From Dinoroseobacter sp049800835 (GTDB lineage: Bacteria > Pseudomonadota > Alphaproteobacteria > Rhodobacterales > Rhodobacteraceae), in assembly GCF_049800835.1 (NCBI RefSeq), contig NZ_JBNAFU010000001.1, positions 248,001 through 312,000 on the forward strand: 64,000 nucleotides of DNA. Direction: 5' to 3'. Within the stretch, counting starts at the first letter, position 1, and the number at the start of each line of letters is the position of its first letter. Positions 24,681-33,333 of the stretch are shown here, piece by piece. The notes under the pieces are model-generated. The model was not told the origin of the DNA and did not search any database. It saw nothing but the letters and a program-made list of their open reading frames with translations. The position numbers were made by a program, and so were the translations under genes.

Positions 24681-26291
24681 CTAGTCTGTTCGCGCCTGCT
24701 GTACGTAGTGCACGAGTTGCCTCGTTGAGGGATCCTTGGCGTCGGCCGCAACCTCTCCGGCCAGAACCGGACCGAGGGCTGTTGCAAGTTCCTTGCCCAA
24801 TTCCACACCCCACTGATCGAAGCTGTTGATGCCCAGTATGACACCTTCGACGAAAACCCGGTGTTCATAGAGTGCGATAATCCTGCCGAGCATCTCGGGT
24901 GTGAGCATCGGATACGCCAGTGTTGTCGACGGGCGGTTACCTTCGAAGACCCGATGCCGGGCCTGCCGTTCAAGCTCCGCACCCGTGAGCCCGGCCTCCG
25001 CCATCATTGCCCGCGCGACCTCCAGCGACCGGCCCTGCAAGAGCGCTTCGGACTGCGCAAGGCAGTTGGCGACCAGCAAGGCGTGCTGGTGGGCAAGCTG
25101 CGGCTCGTGCCCTTTCGCGGCCACGAGGAACTCGCACGGGACAACCTGCCGCCCCTGATGGATCAACTGATAGAACGCATGTTGTCCATTCGTACCCGGC
25201 TCGCCCCAGACGACGGGTCCCGCGGATTGCGGAAGATGCGTGCCGTCCATCGCGACGGATTTCCCGTTACTCTCCATCTCGAGTTGCTGGAGATAGGCTG
25301 GCAACCGCGCCAGCCGCTGGTCATAGGGCAGCACGGCACGGGTGGCATAGCCACAAACCTGATGGTGCCAAATGCCGACAAGCGCGAGAAGAACCGGCAT
25401 ATTCTGATCGAGCGGCGCAGTCTTAAAATGAAGGTCCATCGCAGCGCCACCGGCCAGAAACGCACGGAAATCCGACGGACCGATGGCAAGCATCAGGCTC
25501 AGTCCGATCGGCCCCCACATGGAATACCGGCCACCAACCCAATCGGCGAAACCAAACACCCGGTCTGCCGGAATCCCGAACGCAGCGGTACGCTCTGCCG
25601 AAGTCGACACAGCCGCGAACTGGGACGCGATGCTCCCCCCGCCCGCCTCCATCCAGGTCTTGGCGGTCTGGGCATTCGTCATCGTCTCGATCGTGGTAAA
25701 GGTCTTTGACGCAACGATCACCAGCGTGCGGGTGGGGTCGCAGGCAGACAGCGCCTGCGCGATCTGTGCGCCATCGATATTGGACACGAAATGCACGCGC
25801 GGACCATCGGCAAAGGGGTGGAGTGCAAGCGTCGCCATGGCCGGGCCAAGGTCGGATCCGCCGATGCCGATATTGATCACGTCCGTGATCGACCCGCCTG
25901 CCCCGCGCGCCTGGCCGCTGCGCACCGCATCGGCAAACGTGCTCATCCGCGCAAGGGTTCCGCGCACCTCGGACATCACGTCGACGCCGTCCACTGTCAC
26001 GCTGCTGTCGAGGTTGCGCAAGGCGGTATGCAGCACCGCCCGGTCCTCGGTTTCATTGATGCGCACCCCGGCAAACATCGCATCGCGCCGGGCTTCGACC
26101 CCGGCGTCGCTGGCCAGATCGATCAACAGGTCGCGCGCCACCGTATCGATGGAGGTCTTGGAATAGTCGAACAGGATCCCGTCCCACCGCAGCGAAAACC
26201 CGGTCGCCCGGTTCGGGTCGCTCATCAGGTCCCTGATGCCCCGCGCCTGTGTTTGGGTGTGATGGCAGCGAAGCCTGTCCCAGTAACTCAT
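24681..26291 (-). CDS. pgi: Glucose-6-phosphate isomerase
   Basis: A 536-residue enzyme interconverting glucose-6-phosphate and fructose-6-phosphate. Signatures are NIGIGGSDLGPAMATLAL, GGRYSMWGPIGLSL, the EPGTNGQHAFYQ segment and EGVILGINSFDQWGVELGK near the C-terminus. The MSYWDRL start at 26291 leaves a 34-base gap after pgl. It is the third gene of zwf-pgl-pgi, so the top of glycolysis or gluconeogenesis and the NADPH branch are made together. Confidence 0.96.
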   Translation of the reverse strand: MSYWDRLRCHHTQTQARGIRDLMSDPNRATGFSLRWDGILFDYSKTSIDTVARDLLIDLASDAGVEARRDAMFAGVRINETEDRAVLHTALRNLDSSVTVDGVDVMSEVRGTLARMSTFADAVRSGQARGAGGSITDVINIGIGGSDLGPAMATLALHPFADGPRVHFVSNIDGAQIAQALSACDPTRTLVIVASKTFTTIETMTNAQTAKTWMEAGGGSIASQFAAVSTSAERTAAFGIPADRVFGFADWVGGRYSMWGPIGLSLMLAIGPSDFRAFLAGGAAMDLHFKTAPLDQNMPVLLALVGIWHHQVCGYATRAVLPYDQRLARLPAYLQQLEMESNGKSVAMDGTHLPQSAGPVVWGEPGTNGQHAFYQLIHQGRQVVPCEFLVAAKGHEPQLAHQHALLVANCLAQSEALLQGRSLEVARAMMAEAGLTGAELERQARHRVFEGNRPSTTLAYPMLTPEMLGRIIALYEHRVFVEGVILGINSFDQWGVELGKELATALGPVLAGEVAADAKDPSTRQLVHYVQQARTD

Positions 26292-26325
26292 CGCGTCTTG
26301 TCTCTTTCTGATCGAAATTGGCGGC

Positions 26326-26997
26326 TCAGGGCGCCCAATGCACAACGGCGTCGCCGAGAACCGCGGCAACCGGCGCCTCTGTCGGGGAAATCCTGCGCGC
26401 TTTTTCCAACGCGTCTCGCTTGGTGTCCCCCACGATCAGCAAATGCGCCTTGAGTGCGGCGCGCAAGACCCGCGCGGTCAGGGTGACCCGCGGTTCCGGC
26501 GCGCCCGGCGCGCGCATGGCAAGCAGCACCGGCGCTGAGGGGCTGAGCGCTTCAGCCAGTTGATCCGCACCGGGAAAGAGCGACGCCGTGTGCATGTCGG
26601 TGCCCATGCCCAAAAGCAAAACAGACAAGGGCAAGGCTGCCTCCACCCCAGTAGACAGGTCATCCAAAGCGTCTTCGGGGGTCGGCGCATCCGCATAAAG
26701 CGGCACGAGATGAGCCGCACGCGCGCGGCCTGTCAGCAATCTGCGCCGCAGAAGTGCGGTGTTCGAGCGTTCCGAGGTTTCCGGCACCCAGCGTTCATCG
26801 TTCAAAAGCACATCGATCCGATCCCAACTCAGGTCCACATCGCTCAGAATATCGAAGACCGGGCCCGGCGTGGTTCCCCCGGGCACGCACAGGCTCGCCC
26901 GGTCATGGGTGAGCAAGGTCTCTTTCAACTCCCCCGCAATCCTGTCGGCCAACTGAATGAACAACATCTCTCGGTCGGGGTATTCGCGCAGGTCCAT
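26326..26997 (-). CDS. pgl: 6-phosphogluconolactonase
   Basis: A 223-residue member of the glucosamine-6-phosphate isomerase-like fold that hydrolyses 6-phosphogluconolactone. Family blocks are SLCVPGGTTPGPVFDIL near residue 36, VLLNDERWVP, and LLGMGTDMHTASLFPG. It starts 3 bases after the zwf stop and is followed by pgi. The product feeds the Entner-Doudoroff or pentose phosphate route. No edd or eda gene is in this window. Confidence 0.95.
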   Translation of the reverse strand: MDLREYPDREMLFIQLADRIAGELKETLLTHDRASLCVPGGTTPGPVFDILSDVDLSWDRIDVLLNDERWVPETSERSNTALLRRRLLTGRARAAHLVPLYADAPTPEDALDDLSTGVEAALPLSVLLLGMGTDMHTASLFPGADQLAEALSPSAPVLLAMRAPGAPEPRVTLTARVLRAALKAHLLIVGDTKRDALEKARRISPTEAPVAAVLGDAVVHWAP

Positions 26998-27000
26998 GGA

Positions 27001-28455
27001 TCAAGCCTCCAGATCACGCCAGCGGCGGCCATCCCGGTGCAGCAACATCAAGCTGTCTTCGGGCCCGTTCGTCCCCGGGTGGTACAGTTGCGGCACCTCG
27101 CGCCGTTTGTCCCATCCCGCGATCATCGGATCAGTCCACGCCCAGGCGGCCTCGACCTCGTCCCCCCGCATGAACAGTGTCTGGTTGCCCCGGATGACGT
27201 CCATGATCAGGCGTTCATACGCGTCCGGCATTTCCGTCCCCGTTTCCCCCAATGCCTCTGCAAACGACATGTCCAGAGGCACGTCGATCAAGCGCATACC
27301 GCCCGGACCCGGTTCCTTGATCGTCACCTGCAGCGTCATGCCCTCATCCGGTTGCAGACGGATTGTCAGAATGTTTGCGGACCGCCCCGCATCGGCCCCG
27401 AAAATCGAATGCGGCGGCTCCTTGAACACTACAACGATCTCGGACATGCGCGCCCTGAGCCTCTTGCCCGTGCGCAGGTAGAACGGGGTTCCGTTCCAGC
27501 GCCAGTTGGCAATGTGAGCCTTGAGCGCAATGAAACTCTCGGTCGAGGATTTGGCGTCGTTCACTTCCTCGGCATAGGACGGTCCGTCTTTGCCGGCCCG
27601 GTACTGGCCGCGCACAATATCCTCCGGCGCAACCGGTTCCAAGGCACGGATCACCTTGAGTTTTTCGTCACGCACCGCATCGGGGTCAAACTTGCTGGGG
27701 GGTTCCATCGCGATCAGGCACAAGAGCTGCATCAGGTGGTTCTGGACCATGTCCCGCATGGCACCGGACTTGTCGTAATACTCGCCTCGACCTCCGACCC
27801 CAACGGTTTCGGCAACCGTGATCTGAATGTGGTCGACGAACTGCGCATTCCACAGGGGCTCGAACAACAGGTTTCCGAAGCGCACGGCCATCAGGTTTTG
27901 CACAGTCTCCTTTCCCAGATAGTGATCGATCCGATAGATCTGATCCTCTGCGAAATACTGCGCGAGCCCCTTGTTCAGCACCCGCGCGCTTTCGAGGTCA
28001 CGGCCAAAAGGTTTCTCGACCACCACCCGGCACTTGGGTGTCACGATCCCATGCGCGTGCAGACGCTCTGCAAGATCACCGAACAGACCGGGACCAACGG
28101 AAAAGTAGAAAGCGCGGACGCAATCGCCCTGCAAAGTCTTTTTCAGTTCCGCCCAACCACTCTTGCCCCGAGCATCGATAGAGACATAGCTCAGGTGCTT
28201 CAGGAACTCGGCAAGTTGCGCCTCGTGAGAAGCCGCAAGCGGCGAAAACTCGACAATCGCGTCCTTCGCAAAGGTCTGAAACCCCGCACTGTCCATATCG
28301 GTTCGCGCCGCCCCGACGATCTTTGCCGTATCTGGCACCTGACCGGCGAGAAACCTGCGAAACAGGCTGGGCAGGATCTTGCGGCGTGCAAGGTCGCCCG
28401 TGGCTCCGAAGACCACCAGTTCGAAAGGATCAACCGGGATGACGCGCGCTACCAT
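27001..28455 (-). CDS. zwf: Glucose-6-phosphate 1-dehydrogenase
   Basis: A 484-residue enzyme oxidising glucose-6-phosphate to 6-phosphogluconolactone, with NADP-binding GATGDLARRKILPSLF near the N-terminus and the catalytic RIDHYLGKE. The VEKPFGRD block is also present. I prefer the ATG at 28455 (MVARVIPVDP). A TTG 6 codons upstream is open but has a poorer ribosome site. It is the first gene of zwf-pgl-pgi. Two palindromes in the upstream region (28499-28512 and 28543-28562) suggest repressor or activator control. Confidence 0.96.
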   Translation of the reverse strand: MVARVIPVDPFELVVFGATGDLARRKILPSLFRRFLAGQVPDTAKIVGAARTDMDSAGFQTFAKDAIVEFSPLAASHEAQLAEFLKHLSYVSIDARGKSGWAELKKTLQGDCVRAFYFSVGPGLFGDLAERLHAHGIVTPKCRVVVEKPFGRDLESARVLNKGLAQYFAEDQIYRIDHYLGKETVQNLMAVRFGNLLFEPLWNAQFVDHIQITVAETVGVGGRGEYYDKSGAMRDMVQNHLMQLLCLIAMEPPSKFDPDAVRDEKLKVIRALEPVAPEDIVRGQYRAGKDGPSYAEEVNDAKSSTESFIALKAHIANWRWNGTPFYLRTGKRLRARMSEIVVVFKEPPHSIFGADAGRSANILTIRLQPDEGMTLQVTIKEPGPGGMRLIDVPLDMSFAEALGETGTEMPDAYERLIMDVIRGNQTLFMRGDEVEAAWAWTDPMIAGWDKRREVPQLYHPGTNGPEDSLMLLHRDGRRWRDLEA

Positions 28456-28498
28456 GGGCCTGTCCGTTTTCAACTTTTGCGCCGACCCCGATAGGGAT

Positions 28499-28512
28499 CG
28501 TTAGCGCTAACG
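28499..28512. promoter_or_regulatory. LacI-type operator upstream of zwf
   Basis: CGTTAGCGCTAACG is a 14-bp perfect palindrome with the central CG typical of LacI-family operators. It lies 44 bases before the zwf start. LacI-type CceR is known to control central carbon genes in Rhodobacter relatives; assigning this site to such a protein is inference. Confidence 0.6.
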
Positions 28513-28542
28513 TAGTTCGTCTATGCTGCAAAAATCATCCTG

Positions 28543-28562
28543 TAAAGTGCACTGTCACTTTA
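28543..28562. promoter_or_regulatory. Second palindrome between zwf and the radical SAM gene
   Basis: TAAAGTG-CACTGT-CACTTTA is an inverted repeat with 7-base arms and a 6-base spacer. It lies about 88 bases upstream of zwf and 90 bases before the divergent radical SAM gene. It could bind a dimeric regulator serving either gene. Confidence 0.4.
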
Positions 28563-28652
28563 ACCTGCATTCACAAGCCCGTCACCGGCAGAAGCGTGTC
28601 TTTTCAACCTCGCATCCGCAAGATAGGTCAGGAGGACGAACAGGAGAACACG

Positions 28653-29594
28653 ATGAAAGACGTTGTCGCGCCCGGCAAATTCAAAGACCCGTACATTACC
28701 GCAAAAGGCGAGACCCGCGCATCGGTCGACCTGACAAAGCCTGAAACGCTCTGGTTCAATACCGGCACCTTGTGCAATATCACCTGCGCGAACTGCTATA
28801 TCGAAAGTTCGCCGGAAAACGACCGGCTTGTCTATATCACGACAGACGAAGTCACCTCGTATCTCGACCAACTCGAACAGCGAAAATGGGGCGTGCGTGA
28901 AATCGGCTTCACGGGCGGCGAGCCGTTCATGAACCCCGACATGATCGATATGGCAGAGGCGTGCCTGGCGCGCGGGTACGAGGTGTTGATCCTGACAAAC
29001 GCCATGCGCCCGATGATGCGCAAGCGCGTGCTTTCCGGTCTGCAGCGGCTTCAGGCGCGGTACGGCGACCGGTTGACCTTGCGCATTTCAGTCGACCACT
29101 GGTCGGCGGCGCATCACGACGCCGAGCGCGGCAAGGGCAGCTTTGCCCGTACGCTCGAAGGGATGGACTGGCTACGCGACGCGGGGGTGCGCATGGCCGT
29201 GGCGGGACGTACCGTCTGGGGCGAAACCGAGGCCGAAAGCCGTGCCGGATATGCCGCGCTTTACCACGATCGCGGCTATGCAATCGATGCGGAGAACCCG
29301 GGTGAGACCGTGCTCTTTCCCGAGATGGATGAAACCGCCGAAGTTCCCGAGATAACAAAAGAGTGCTGGGGCATTCTTCAGAAATCACCTGAAGATGTCA
29401 TGTGCGCCTCGTCACGGATGGTTGTAAAACGCAAGGGGGCCGACAGACCCGCTGTTCTTGCGTGCACACTTCTGCCTTATGACCCGCAGTTCGAGTTGGG
29501 CGAAACGCTTGAAGAGGCAGAGCGTCCGGTGCAATTGAACCACCCCCATTGTGCCAAATTCTGTGTTCTTGGCGGCGCAAGCTGCTCCGCGTGA
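28653..29594 (+). CDS. Radical SAM protein with cysteine-rich C-terminus
   Basis: A 313-residue radical SAM enzyme. The SAM-cleaving 4Fe-4S cluster is bound by C41, C45 and C48 (CNITCANCY). The GGEP motif follows in GFTGGEPFMNP. Six or more extra cysteines sit in the last third: ECWGIL, DVMCASS, LACTLLP and the end motif HCAKFCVLGGASC. These suggest at least one further cluster, as in SPASM-type proteins. The start at 28653 has AGGAG just upstream. It is divergent from zwf and converges on a ureohydrolase with 7 bases between stops. No peptide substrate or partner gene is visible. I cannot assign a reaction. Confidence 0.85.
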   Translation: MKDVVAPGKFKDPYITAKGETRASVDLTKPETLWFNTGTLCNITCANCYIESSPENDRLVYITTDEVTSYLDQLEQRKWGVREIGFTGGEPFMNPDMIDMAEACLARGYEVLILTNAMRPMMRKRVLSGLQRLQARYGDRLTLRISVDHWSAAHHDAERGKGSFARTLEGMDWLRDAGVRMAVAGRTVWGETEAESRAGYAALYHDRGYAIDAENPGETVLFPEMDETAEVPEITKECWGILQKSPEDVMCASSRMVVKRKGADRPAVLACTLLPYDPQFELGETLEEAERPVQLNHPHCAKFCVLGGASCSA

Positions 29595-29601
29595 GCCGTC
29601 T

Positions 29602-30564
29602 TCAGGTCATCGCGCTCAGCAGTTCGAACATCAGCGACGCTCCAAGATAGGCCGTGCCGCCAGACGGGTCGAAGGGCGGCGACACCTCGACAAGGTCCGC
29701 GCCGACAATGGTTGCGCCGCGCAGGGCTCGCACGGCTTGCTGAGCCTGAAACGATGTCGGCCCGCCGATTTCGGGCGTTCCTGTTCCCGGTGCGTACGTC
29801 GGATCGACGAAATCAATGTCGAACGACACGTATGTGGGCGCGGTTCCGACAATCTCGCGCGCTTCGGCCATGACGGAAGGGATACCGCGATCAAACACCT
29901 CCTCAATACGGATGATCCGAATGCCCTGTTCCTTTGCAAATTCAATATCATCCGTGCCGTAGTTTGTGCCACGAATACCGATTTGCACCATCCGATTGGG
30001 GTCAAGCAAACCCTCCTCCACCGCGCGGCGAAACGGTGTGCCATGCGTGTAGAGTTGATCGCCGAAGTAGCTGTCGAACAGATCGGTATGGCTGTCGAAG
30101 ACAACCAGCCCCAAGGGCCCAGAGCGCGCAAGCGACCGAACAACCGGCAGTGTCGACAGATGGTCGCCCCCGGCTGTCAGAGGGCGGATCTCCGACGCGA
30201 CAACCGCATCATAAAAAGCCGTCACACGGGCGAGGGTGTCCTCGATCGAGGTGGGATTGGGACCGACATCGCCCAGATCGGCGCAGTTCACCGTGGCAAA
30301 CGGGCTATGCCCTGTCACCGGATGTTGCGCCCGGATCATGGACGAGGCGTCCCGTATTTGTCGTGGCCCGTGCCGCGCACCGGGCCTGTTGGTTGTCCCG
30401 GCGTCCCACGGCAGCCCGATCAGGCCAATGTCGACCTGTGCAAACCGGTCGTGCCCGGGCGGGACATACGGCAGGCGCATGAAGGTTGGAACGCCTGCAA
30501 ACCTGGGAAGTTCGAAGCCTGAGACGGGTTGGAAGAACGGGTCTTCAGGCCTCAAGCTCGGCAT
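29602..30564 (-). CDS. Agmatinase-family ureohydrolase
   Basis: A 320-residue manganese enzyme of the arginase/agmatinase family, splitting urea from a guanidino compound. Metal ligands are seen in GGDHLSTLP, FDSHTDLFD (Ser in place of the usual Ala) and SFDIDFVDP, followed by the APGTGTPEIGG loop. The substrate could be agmatine, guanidinobutyrate or another guanidine; sequence alone does not settle it. The ATG at 30564 lies inside the 3' end of the HNH gene (20-base overlap), so translation may be coupled. A shorter start at 30480 is possible. Confidence 0.88.
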   Translation of the reverse strand: MPSLRPEDPFFQPVSGFELPRFAGVPTFMRLPYVPPGHDRFAQVDIGLIGLPWDAGTTNRPGARHGPRQIRDASSMIRAQHPVTGHSPFATVNCADLGDVGPNPTSIEDTLARVTAFYDAVVASEIRPLTAGGDHLSTLPVVRSLARSGPLGLVVFDSHTDLFDSYFGDQLYTHGTPFRRAVEEGLLDPNRMVQIGIRGTNYGTDDIEFAKEQGIRIIRIEEVFDRGIPSVMAEAREIVGTAPTYVSFDIDFVDPTYAPGTGTPEIGGPTSFQAQQAVRALRGATIVGADLVEVSPPFDPSGGTAYLGASLMFELLSAMT

Positions 30565-31141
30565 CCCAGTATAGGAAATCCATCCACGATTCGTGCAGGA
30601 AGTTTGGTGGGAACTTGCGCCCCATATTCTGCAAATACGGAGCGCTCGGGGCACCGGGACGCTTGCGCAGGGTCATACCCGACTGCGCGAGCATCTTGGA
30701 CCCCTTCTTGAGGTTGCAGCGCGAACATGCGGCCACGACATTGTCCCAGCTTGTGATACCGCCGCGCGCCCGAGGGATGACGTGGTCAAAGGTCAAATCA
30801 CCCTTGGCTCCGCAGTATTGGCAGCAAAACTCGTCCCGCAAAAATAAATTAAAGCGCGTGAAGGCCACGCGCTTTTGGGGTTTTACGAATTCTTTGAGCA
30901 CGACGACCGAGGGGATCTTGATCTCGGTCGTGGGACTTCGGACAACCTCGTTATACTCGGCAACTATTGTCACGCGCTCAAGGAATGCCGCCTTGACCGC
31001 ATCCTGCCATGGCCAGAGAGACAGCGGATAATAGCTCAAGGGGCGATAATCCGCGTTGAGAACAAGTGCCGGATGATGCCGCAGGTTCTGCGGTTCCCGC
31101 ACGAAATTGGTCCTGAATTCGGCCGTCTTACTGTCGAGCAT
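30545..31141 (-). CDS. HNH endonuclease family protein
   Basis: A 198-residue protein with a C-terminal HNH nuclease fold: CCQYCGAKG and CSRCNLKKG give four zinc cysteines, and DHVIPRARGG carries the HNH histidine. The N-terminal 90 residues (ALVLNADYRPLSYYPLSL) are typical of the widespread single-copy alphaproteobacterial HNH proteins. These are not tied to restriction systems. The start MLDSKTAEF at 31141 is preceded by a candidate promoter at 31217-31244. No methylase or toxin partner is nearby. A DNA repair or processing role is likely but unproven. Confidence 0.88.
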   Translation of the reverse strand: MLDSKTAEFRTNFVREPQNLRHHPALVLNADYRPLSYYPLSLWPWQDAVKAAFLERVTIVAEYNEVVRSPTTEIKIPSVVVLKEFVKPQKRVAFTRFNLFLRDEFCCQYCGAKGDLTFDHVIPRARGGITSWDNVVAACSRCNLKKGSKMLAQSGMTLRKRPGAPSAPYLQNMGRKFPPNFLHESWMDFLYWDAELEA

Positions 31142-31216
31142 GGTGACTCCGTCTCCGCCTCGTCTGCCGGTCTGTGGCACCAAGGCGGGACGCCCCGCCC
31201 CGATTTGTTAACACTA

Positions 31217-31244
31217 ACTATATATGGCGTAACCGCCCTGACAA
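31217..31244 (-). promoter_or_regulatory. Promoter of the HNH gene
   Basis: On the minus strand TTGTCA (31244-31239) and TATAGT (31222-31217) have a 16-base spacer. They lie about 75 bases upstream of the HNH start. Both hexamers are close to the housekeeping consensus. Confidence 0.5.
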
Positions 31245-31317
31245 CCCCCACGACATGCGGTGGTTGTGGCAACACGTAGCGGTGCAGTGTGACGGCGCTG
31301 TGACGGTTTGCTCGTGC

Positions 31318-31980
31318 CTAGATTTTCAGCTTGTCGCGCATGAAGGACAGCGCCACCGACAGACCGTCCGGAGCGATCCCGTGCGCTGTTCCTTCGGACA
31401 CATGCGCATAGGTTTCAAACCCCGCCAGCGTCAGTGCATTCGCCGCCTCCGGTAGCGAGCTGGGCGGCACGACGTCGTCGGCATCGCCGTGGATCAGCAT
31501 GACCGGGGGTTTAACCCTTGCCTCGTCCTCAAGGAGTTCCGGCCCCAGCAATCGCCCGGAAAAACCGACGATCCCCGCCACGGCCTCGGACCGCCGTGGC
31601 GCGACGTGCAGGCTGATCATCGTGCCTTGCGAAAAACCCAGAAGGATCAGGTTCTCAGGCGAGACGCCCTCGGTCTCAAGGACGTGGTCGATATAGGCGT
31701 TCAAATCCTCCGCAGCCGCGAGCATGCCCTTGGTCGCGTCTTCCTCGCTCGATCCGTCGAGCCAGGGGATCGGGAACCACTGATACCCCATCGGATTGTT
31801 GACGCAGCGCTCGGGCGCGTTGGGCGCCAGAAACGCCGTCCGTGGCATATGGGGCATCAAAGGGTCCGCCAGCCCGATCAGGTCGTTCCCGTCCGCGCCA
31901 TATCCGTGCAGCACGATGACAACGTGCTTGGCCTTGCCCATTTCGGGGCCTTTGCGAACTGCGTCGAGCGTGCGTGTCAT
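31318..31980 (-). CDS. Carboxylesterase/phospholipase of the alpha/beta-hydrolase fold
   Basis: A 220-residue hydrolase of the short carboxylesterase/YpfH group. The oxyanion region is VIVLHGYGADGNDL, the nucleophile elbow GFSQG, and the triad is completed by D in HGDADDVVP and H in GTAHGIAPDG. Its start overlaps the stop of the DNA glycosylase gene by 4 bases. The substrate is unknown, as for most of the family. It ends the minus-strand run cbiD-cobK-glycosylase-esterase. Confidence 0.9.
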   Translation of the reverse strand: MTRTLDAVRKGPEMGKAKHVVIVLHGYGADGNDLIGLADPLMPHMPRTAFLAPNAPERCVNNPMGYQWFPIPWLDGSSEEDATKGMLAAAEDLNAYIDHVLETEGVSPENLILLGFSQGTMISLHVAPRRSEAVAGIVGFSGRLLGPELLEDEARVKPPVMLIHGDADDVVPPSSLPEAANALTLAGFETYAHVSEGTAHGIAPDGLSVALSFMRDKLKI

Positions 31981-32600
31981 CGAATTCCTTCCCGGTTCTT
32001 GGCTACGTGGTAGTAAGCCCAAAGCGTGCGCGCGGCAACCGACCGCCAGGGGCTCCACGCACCGGACATGTCGCGCATGGCGCGTTCTGACGGGCGGGCC
32101 TCCAGATCGAAAAGCAGCCGCGCTGATTCCTGAAGCGCAAGGTCAGCGGGGGCAAACACATCCGCATGCCCAAGCGAGAACATCGCGTAAATCTCTGCCG
32201 TCCAGCGCCCGATCCCCGGCACTTCGGTGAGTTCCGCGATCACTTCCTCCGTCGGAGCGTTGCGCAGGGAGGCAAAGGGAAGCCGGGCTTCCGCCAGTGC
32301 ACGGGCGTAGCGGATTTTCTGGCGCGACAACCCGGCCGCACGCAGGTCGTCATCGCTGGCCCACATGATCTTGCGCGGACCGGTCAGTTTCGCGCCCTTC
32401 AACTTTTTCCAGATCGCGTTAGCGGCAGCGACCGAAACCTGCTGGCTTACAATCGCCCCCAGCAGCGCCTCGAACCCATCCTTGCGCAGCCGCAAGGGCA
32501 ACGGCCCGGTCTGCGCAAGCGCATATGCAAAGCGCGGCTCTGTGCGGGACAGAAACGCCGCGCCCTCGGCGACGCAAGCATCAGAGCGGATGATCCGCAT
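31977..32600 (-). CDS. DNA-3-methyladenine glycosylase II-type, HhH-GPD
   Basis: A 207-residue base-excision enzyme removing alkylated purines. The helix-hairpin-helix is in LTEVPGIGRWTAEIYAMF and the catalytic Asp follows in DVFAPADLALQ. The short form lacks the N-terminal domain of E. coli AlkA. Its start lies inside the end of cobK (20-base overlap) and its stop overlaps the esterase start, so the cobalamin, repair and esterase genes form one message. Confidence 0.9.
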   Translation of the reverse strand: MRIIRSDACVAEGAAFLSRTEPRFAYALAQTGPLPLRLRKDGFEALLGAIVSQQVSVAAANAIWKKLKGAKLTGPRKIMWASDDDLRAAGLSRQKIRYARALAEARLPFASLRNAPTEEVIAELTEVPGIGRWTAEIYAMFSLGHADVFAPADLALQESARLLFDLEARPSERAMRDMSGAWSPWRSVAARTLWAYYHVAKNREGIR

Positions 32601-33333
32601 TGTTCAGCCCTCCGACCCAGGTCATCATTTCCTCGACGCTGGAAACCTGTTCTATGCCCGTGTAGTCCGGCCTGCGGATCATCAGTACCGGTATCCCCAG
32701 CGTGCGCGCTGCATCCAGTTTTGTACGCGACGCCGCGCCGCCCGCGTGTTTGACGATCAGAACGGTAATCCCGAGACGACGAAAAAGCGCAACCTCGTCG
32801 TCAACCGAGAACGGCGGGCGCCCAACAAGAAACTCGCCTTTGCGATATGGGTAAGGGCCGTCTGGCGGGTCGATCTGGCGGCACCAGGTATAGGCCGCCC
32901 GCATGCCCGAAAACGCAGCAAGCGTCTGTCGCCCGGTGGCCAGAAACACGTGATCATCCGGATGAACGCGCGCGGCTGCTTCCGCCTCGTTTGCAACCTC
33001 GTGCCAGACATCCCAGCTTTGCGGGGTCCAGGGCGGTCGGAGCAGCAATCGGTACGGAATACCCGCCTGCGCGGCCATCCGCGCGGTGCGGCGCGTGATC
33101 CGGTCGGCAAACGGATGGGTTGCATCGACAATAACGTCTGGTCGTGCATCCCGCAGGTATCTGGCGAACCCTTCATCCCCCCCGAAACCGCCAATCCGGG
33201 TCGTGCCCGGCCCCAGCAGCGGATCGCGCGTTGCCCCGGCCAACGATACGGTCAGGTCGAGTCCCGCACTTCGGTCCAACCGGGCAGCCAGATCGCGCGC
33301 TTCGGCCGTCCCCCCGAGCATCAAGAGCTTCAT
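32581..33333 (-). CDS. cobK: Precorrin-6A reductase CobK
   Basis: A 250-residue NADPH-dependent reductase of the corrin ring pathway. MKLLMLGGTAEARDLAARL is the typical N-terminus, and VIVDATHPFADRITR and FLATGRQTLAAF are conserved blocks. It overlaps cbiD by 4 bases (ATGA) and the glycosylase by 20 bases. Confidence 0.93.
   Translation of the reverse strand: MKLLMLGGTAEARDLAARLDRSAGLDLTVSLAGATRDPLLGPGTTRIGGFGGDEGFARYLRDARPDVIVDATHPFADRITRRTARMAAQAGIPYRLLLRPPWTPQSWDVWHEVANEAEAAARVHPDDHVFLATGRQTLAAFSGMRAAYTWCRQIDPPDGPYPYRKGEFLVGRPPFSVDDEVALFRRLGITVLIVKHAGGAASRTKLDAARTLGIPVLMIRRPDYTGIEQVSSVEEMMTWVGGLNNADHPL

Noticed and set aside
30545..31141. Restriction or toxin system from the HNH protein
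   Set aside because: No methylase, immunity or mobile element beside it; it fits a widespread single-copy chromosomal family.
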